From: Bacillota bacterium
Lineage (GTDB): Bacteria; Bacillota; Bacilli; Alicyclobacillales; SLC66
Direction: 5' to 3'
Length of the DNA stretch: 8,401 nt
Assembly (NCBI GenBank): GCA_021797415.1
Contig: JAJZZT010000555.1
Location: forward strand, 1-8,401
Each line of letters opens with the position of its first letter. The first letter of the stretch is position 1. The notes below the pieces were generated by a model. It was not told the DNA's origin. It saw only the letters and a program-made list of their open reading frames with translations, and searched no databases. Positions 6,630 through 8,401 of this stretch are shown here, piece after piece. The translations under genes were made by a program, and so were the position numbers.

Positions 6630-6638
6630 ATTCAATAG
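6357..6638 (+). other. in-frame continuation of the Gln-rich frame beyond amber codons
   Basis: Beyond the first TAG at 6354, the same frame keeps coding Gln/Val/Leu/Glu repeats to 6638. It is interrupted only by TAG at 6417, 6438, 6501 and 6543 and ends with TAG at 6636. No TAA or TGA occurs in this frame until 6792-6794. If all internal ambers were read through, the product would be 183 residues. By default this is untranslated or a decayed 3' end of the Gln-rich gene; amber suppression is the alternative. No internal ribosome binding site and start pair is visible within it. Confidence 0.5.
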
Positions 6639-6730
6639 CAGCACGGTCAAATCAGCCACAGACAGGACAACCCGCGGTGGATTCTCCGGCTTTCACGAAG
6701 AATTCGCCGTGGGTTGTCTGCGGTTTGTCT

Positions 6731-6759
6731 TCGATGCCGCCGGATTTTCATGCTATCAT
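6731..6759 (+). promoter_or_regulatory. candidate extended -10 promoter for the O-methyltransferase
   Basis: TG at 6751-6752, one base, then TATCAT at 6754-6759 forms an extended -10 element. A weak -35, TCGATG (6731-6736), lies 17 bp upstream. The AGGAG ribosome site at 6777-6781 and ATG 6791 follow at the right distance. This would make the methyltransferase independent of the repeat array. Confidence 0.42.
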
Positions 6760-6790
6760 GGATAGAAAAACACGTGAGGAGCTTACGCAG

Positions 6791-7459
6791 ATGACCCGTG
6801 AACTGTGGAATACGGTCGACCGGTACATCGCCGGCCTGCTCGCGCCCTCCGATCCGGCGCTGGACGCAGCGCTCAAGACGAGCGCGAACGCCGGCCTGCC
6901 GGCCATCAGCGTTTCCCCGAATCAAGGAAAGCTTTTACAACTGCTGGCTCAGCTCCGGGGAGCGCGCAACATCCTGGAGATCGGCGCCCTGGGCGGTTAC
7001 AGCACGATCTGGCTGGCGCGAGCGCTGCCCGCCGGCGGACGCCTTACCACGCTGGAGGTCAACCCTAAGCACGCCGAGATCGCGCTGGCGAATGTGGCGC
7101 AAGCCGGGTTGAGCCAGGCCGTCGAACTGCGGCTCGGACCGGCGCTCGAAACGCTGCCGCAACTCGCCGCCGAGAAGCGCGGCCCCTTTGACCTGATTTT
7201 CATCGATGCCGACAAACCGAACATTCCGGACTACTTCACATGGGCGCTTCGTCTCTCTGAACCCGGCACTCTCATCATCATCGACAACGTCGTGCGCAAC
7301 GGAGAGGTCGTCGACGCCGCAAACCACGACGCGGGCATTCAAGGAGTGCGCCGCCTGTACGAGCTGCTCGCCGCCGAACCGCGGGTGAGCGCCACGGCCA
7401 TCCAGACCGTCGGCAGCAAAGGCTATGACGGCTTCGCCATGGCCGTCGTCACAGAATGA
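6791..7459 (+). CDS. SAM-dependent O-methyltransferase, caffeoyl-CoA/catechol type
   Basis: This is a 222-aa cytoplasmic class I methyltransferase of the Methyltransf_3 family; members transfer the SAM methyl group to catechol-like hydroxyls in a divalent-metal-dependent way. The start ATG 6791 has AGGAG at 6777-6781, and the N-terminus MTRELWNTVDRYIAGLL plus SDPALDAAL matches bacterial members. SPNQGKLLQLLAQL (residues 42-55) precedes the SAM-binding ILEIGALGGYSTIWLA (61-76). The metal/catalytic set appears as FIDADK (Asp139, Asp141, Lys142) and IIDN (Asp165, Asn166), and the C-terminus GYDGFAMAVV is typical. Length is normal for the family. The frame is open, with no stop, back through the repeat array to at least 5885, but nothing upstream has a credible start. 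The native substrate is unknown. Confidence 0.93.
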   Translation: MTRELWNTVDRYIAGLLAPSDPALDAALKTSANAGLPAISVSPNQGKLLQLLAQLRGARNILEIGALGGYSTIWLARALPAGGRLTTLEVNPKHAEIALANVAQAGLSQAVELRLGPALETLPQLAAEKRGPFDLIFIDADKPNIPDYFTWALRLSEPGTLIIIDNVVRNGEVVDAANHDAGIQGVRRLYELLAAEPRVSATAIQTVGSKGYDGFAMAVVTE

Positions 7460-7544
7460 CGGGATCACGACAAAGACAGCGCATGGTTCAGAAAACACTA
7501 GTATTTTTTCAGCCAATACAGTAGAATAACGGCAATCGACAAGT

Positions 7545-7637
7545 CAAGCGATAAAAGCAAACCCGTTGAAAAACGGGGACGCAAAGTTACAGACCTAAGG
7601 CCGATGGCTATGGTGGCTGGACCGCCGAAAGGGCTTG
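7545..7637 (+). ncRNA. GEMM-I cyclic dinucleotide riboswitch aptamer (c-di-GMP-I class)
   Basis: The region matches the GEMM-I fold in order. P1 pairs CAAGC (7545-7549) with GCTTG (7633-7637). The conserved GCAAACC starts at 7557. A perfect hairpin, CCCGTT-GAAA-AACGGG, spans 7562-7577. GGACGCAAAG covers 7577-7586. The classic 11-nt GAAA-tetraloop receptor is present as CCTAAG (7594-7599) and TATGG (7609-7613). The 3' part, GGTGGCTGGACCGCCGA, aligns base for base in length with the V. cholerae Vc2 segment from GGUAGC to ACCGA, with an A-U pair changed to G-C. The base just before GCAAACC (7556, equivalent to Vc2 position 20) is A, not the usual G that contacts the ligand. Class assignment is firm; ligand identity is open. 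A TAGAAT hexamer at 7522-7527 is a possible -10 for its transcript, but no convincing -35 is seen. Confidence 0.93.
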
Positions 7638-7687
7638 TTTTTGCGTCCGCAGGACTTGCGAAATCATTGGGGAGGTGCAAGGAGCGC
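7638..7687 (+). promoter_or_regulatory. riboswitch expression platform with anti-aptamer and SD-pairing elements
   Basis: TTTGCGTCC (7640-7648) is the exact reverse complement of the aptamer core GGACGCAAA (7577-7585), so it can unfold the ligand pocket. The same bases can alternatively form GTCC-GCA-GGAC (7645-7655). CTTGC (7655-7659) can pair with GCAAG (7677-7681), which overlaps the AAGGAG ribosome site at 7679-7684. A second purine-rich site, GGGGAGG, is at 7669-7675. No T-run follows a hairpin, so control of translation start is more likely than transcription termination. The direction of switching (on or off) cannot be read from the sequence. Confidence 0.6.
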
Positions 7688-8401
7688 ATGCTCAAAAAAA
7701 GTATAGCCGTGCTGGGGGGAACGCTTGTACTGGCCGTCGCAAGCGCCACAGCCTTTGCGGACACCACGGCGACCGTCGCTTCAGGAACGGCCGTCGCGCG
7801 GGCAAATCAGGCGGTCCAGACAGCAAAACAGGTCGAGCAGACAGAGCAAGCCACGTATCAGGCGCTGCTCCAGCGCGCGGAATCCGTGTTGTCCGGATTC
7901 GCCAATTCCGGATCCAGCGCTTCCTCCTACTCCCTTAAACAGGGGATCCCCGCCCTGCAGTCGGACCTTACGGCGTTAGCCGCCGCCACGACGGTTGGCC
8001 AGGCAAAAACCGTGTTGAACCAATTGGAAATAGACGTGGAGAAACTGAAGGAATCGCTCAATCACCCGGCAAACCAGGGCAGCGGAATTAAGGAAAGGCT
8101 GAACTCGCTGAAGAGTGCCGTGACGGCCAGCGGACCTTCCACAAAGAAATTTGTGGCGAATGTGGCCGCGCGAATCTCCGGCATCCAATCCGAGATAACT
8201 TCACTGCCCGCGACGGCCACGAAAGGGCAGGTCAAGCAGTTGGTGAAGAATACGGAGAAACTCGGAGAAGCAGTCAGCACGTTGGAACATAAATTTGCAA
8301 AATGGGATGGAAAAATAAATTATGAATTGAATCGATTGCCTTCCAGTCCGCAAAGCGGCGGCTCCGCCACGCCACCGAGTCCGCCGTCGGCGCCATCCAC
8401 C
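7688..8401 (+). CDS. secreted helical protein under riboswitch control, 5' part only
   Basis: The first 238 codons of an exported protein are present; the frame is open at the window end. ATG 7688 is preceded by GGGGAGG and AAGGAG. A clear Sec signal peptide is present: MLKK, then a hydrophobic core (SIAVLGGTLVLAVASAT), then AFA with likely cleavage before DTTATV (about residue 25). The mature part to residue 220 is Ala/Gln/Lys/Glu-rich and mostly helical in character (VARANQAVQTAKQVEQ; TVLNQLEIDVEKLKESL; GQVKQLVKNTEKLGEAV). It then changes to a Pro/Ser-rich linker (SSPQSGGSATPPSPPSAPS), as often found before a wall-associated or substrate-binding domain. No domain family is recognised. Control by a cyclic dinucleotide riboswitch suggests a role at the cell surface, such as matrix, attachment or wall function; this is inference. 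Confidence 0.85.
   Translation, partial: MLKKSIAVLGGTLVLAVASATAFADTTATVASGTAVARANQAVQTAKQVEQTEQATYQALLQRAESVLSGFANSGSSASSYSLKQGIPALQSDLTALAAATTVGQAKTVLNQLEIDVEKLKESLNHPANQGSGIKERLNSLKSAVTASGPSTKKFVANVAARISGIQSEITSLPATATKGQVKQLVKNTEKLGEAVSTLEHKFAKWDGKINYELNRLPSSPQSGGSATPPSPPSAPST

Noticed and set aside
6072..6659. Leucine/histidine-rich 195-codon open frame on the minus strand across the repeat array
   Set aside because: It is the antisense reading of CAG/CAA codons (CTG/TTG = Leu). It has no convincing ribosome site, and its openness follows from the repeat.
6265..6765. Cysteine/asparagine-rich open frame (CNNCNSRC repeats) on the plus strand
   Set aside because: It is the third reading frame of the same repeat, with no ribosome site and a composition set by the 21-bp unit; metal-binding repeats would be an over-reading.
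7562..7577. Hairpin CCCGTT-GAAA-AACGGG as a terminator for the methyltransferase gene
   Set aside because: No T-tract follows; the hairpin and its GAAA loop are part of the riboswitch, and the loop has a matching 11-nt receptor.

Overview
This window looks like a chromosomal segment of a moderately GC-rich, Gram-positive, Bacillota-type bacterium, possibly related to Alicyclobacillus or Kyrpidia. The evidence is strong AGGAGG-type ribosome binding sites, frequent GTG starts, a PaiB-family protein, a DesK/LiaS-like NarL-type two-component system, and a GEMM-I riboswitch ahead of a secreted protein. The species is an inference and no database was searched.

Layout. (1) 1-2086, plus strand: the 3' part of an ABC-2 exporter operon, with a truncated ATPase followed by two overlapping DUF990-type permeases. 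(2) 2115-4054, minus strand: a three-gene cluster transcribed nitroreductase -> CPBP-like membrane protein -> PaiB-like FMN-binding protein; the first two genes are coupled by a GTGA overlap. (3) 4166-6246, plus strand: a membrane histidine kinase and its NarL/FixJ response regulator, also coupled by GTGA. The regulator frame runs about 95 codons past its DNA-binding domain and into the next gene. (4) 6087-6638: a glutamine-rich small protein whose 3' end enters a 14-unit, 21-bp tandem array. In frame, the array carries repeated amber (TAG) codons where sister units have CAG (Gln). (5) 6791-7459: a caffeoyl-CoA-type SAM-dependent O-methyltransferase with its own candidate promoter. (6) 7545-8401: a GEMM-I (cyclic dinucleotide) riboswitch, an expression platform with a 9-nt anti-aptamer sequence, and a secreted helical protein that runs off the window.

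How the genes may work together. The exporter genes form one membrane complex. The kinase and regulator form a signalling pair whose target is not shown here; the exporter is a candidate only by proximity. The riboswitch ties the secreted protein to a cyclic dinucleotide, and its ligand-contact base is A instead of the usual G, which leaves open c-di-GMP, 3',3'-cGAMP or both. The most unusual parts are the amber-punctuated Gln repeat array and the A20-type riboswitch with its visible switching pairings.
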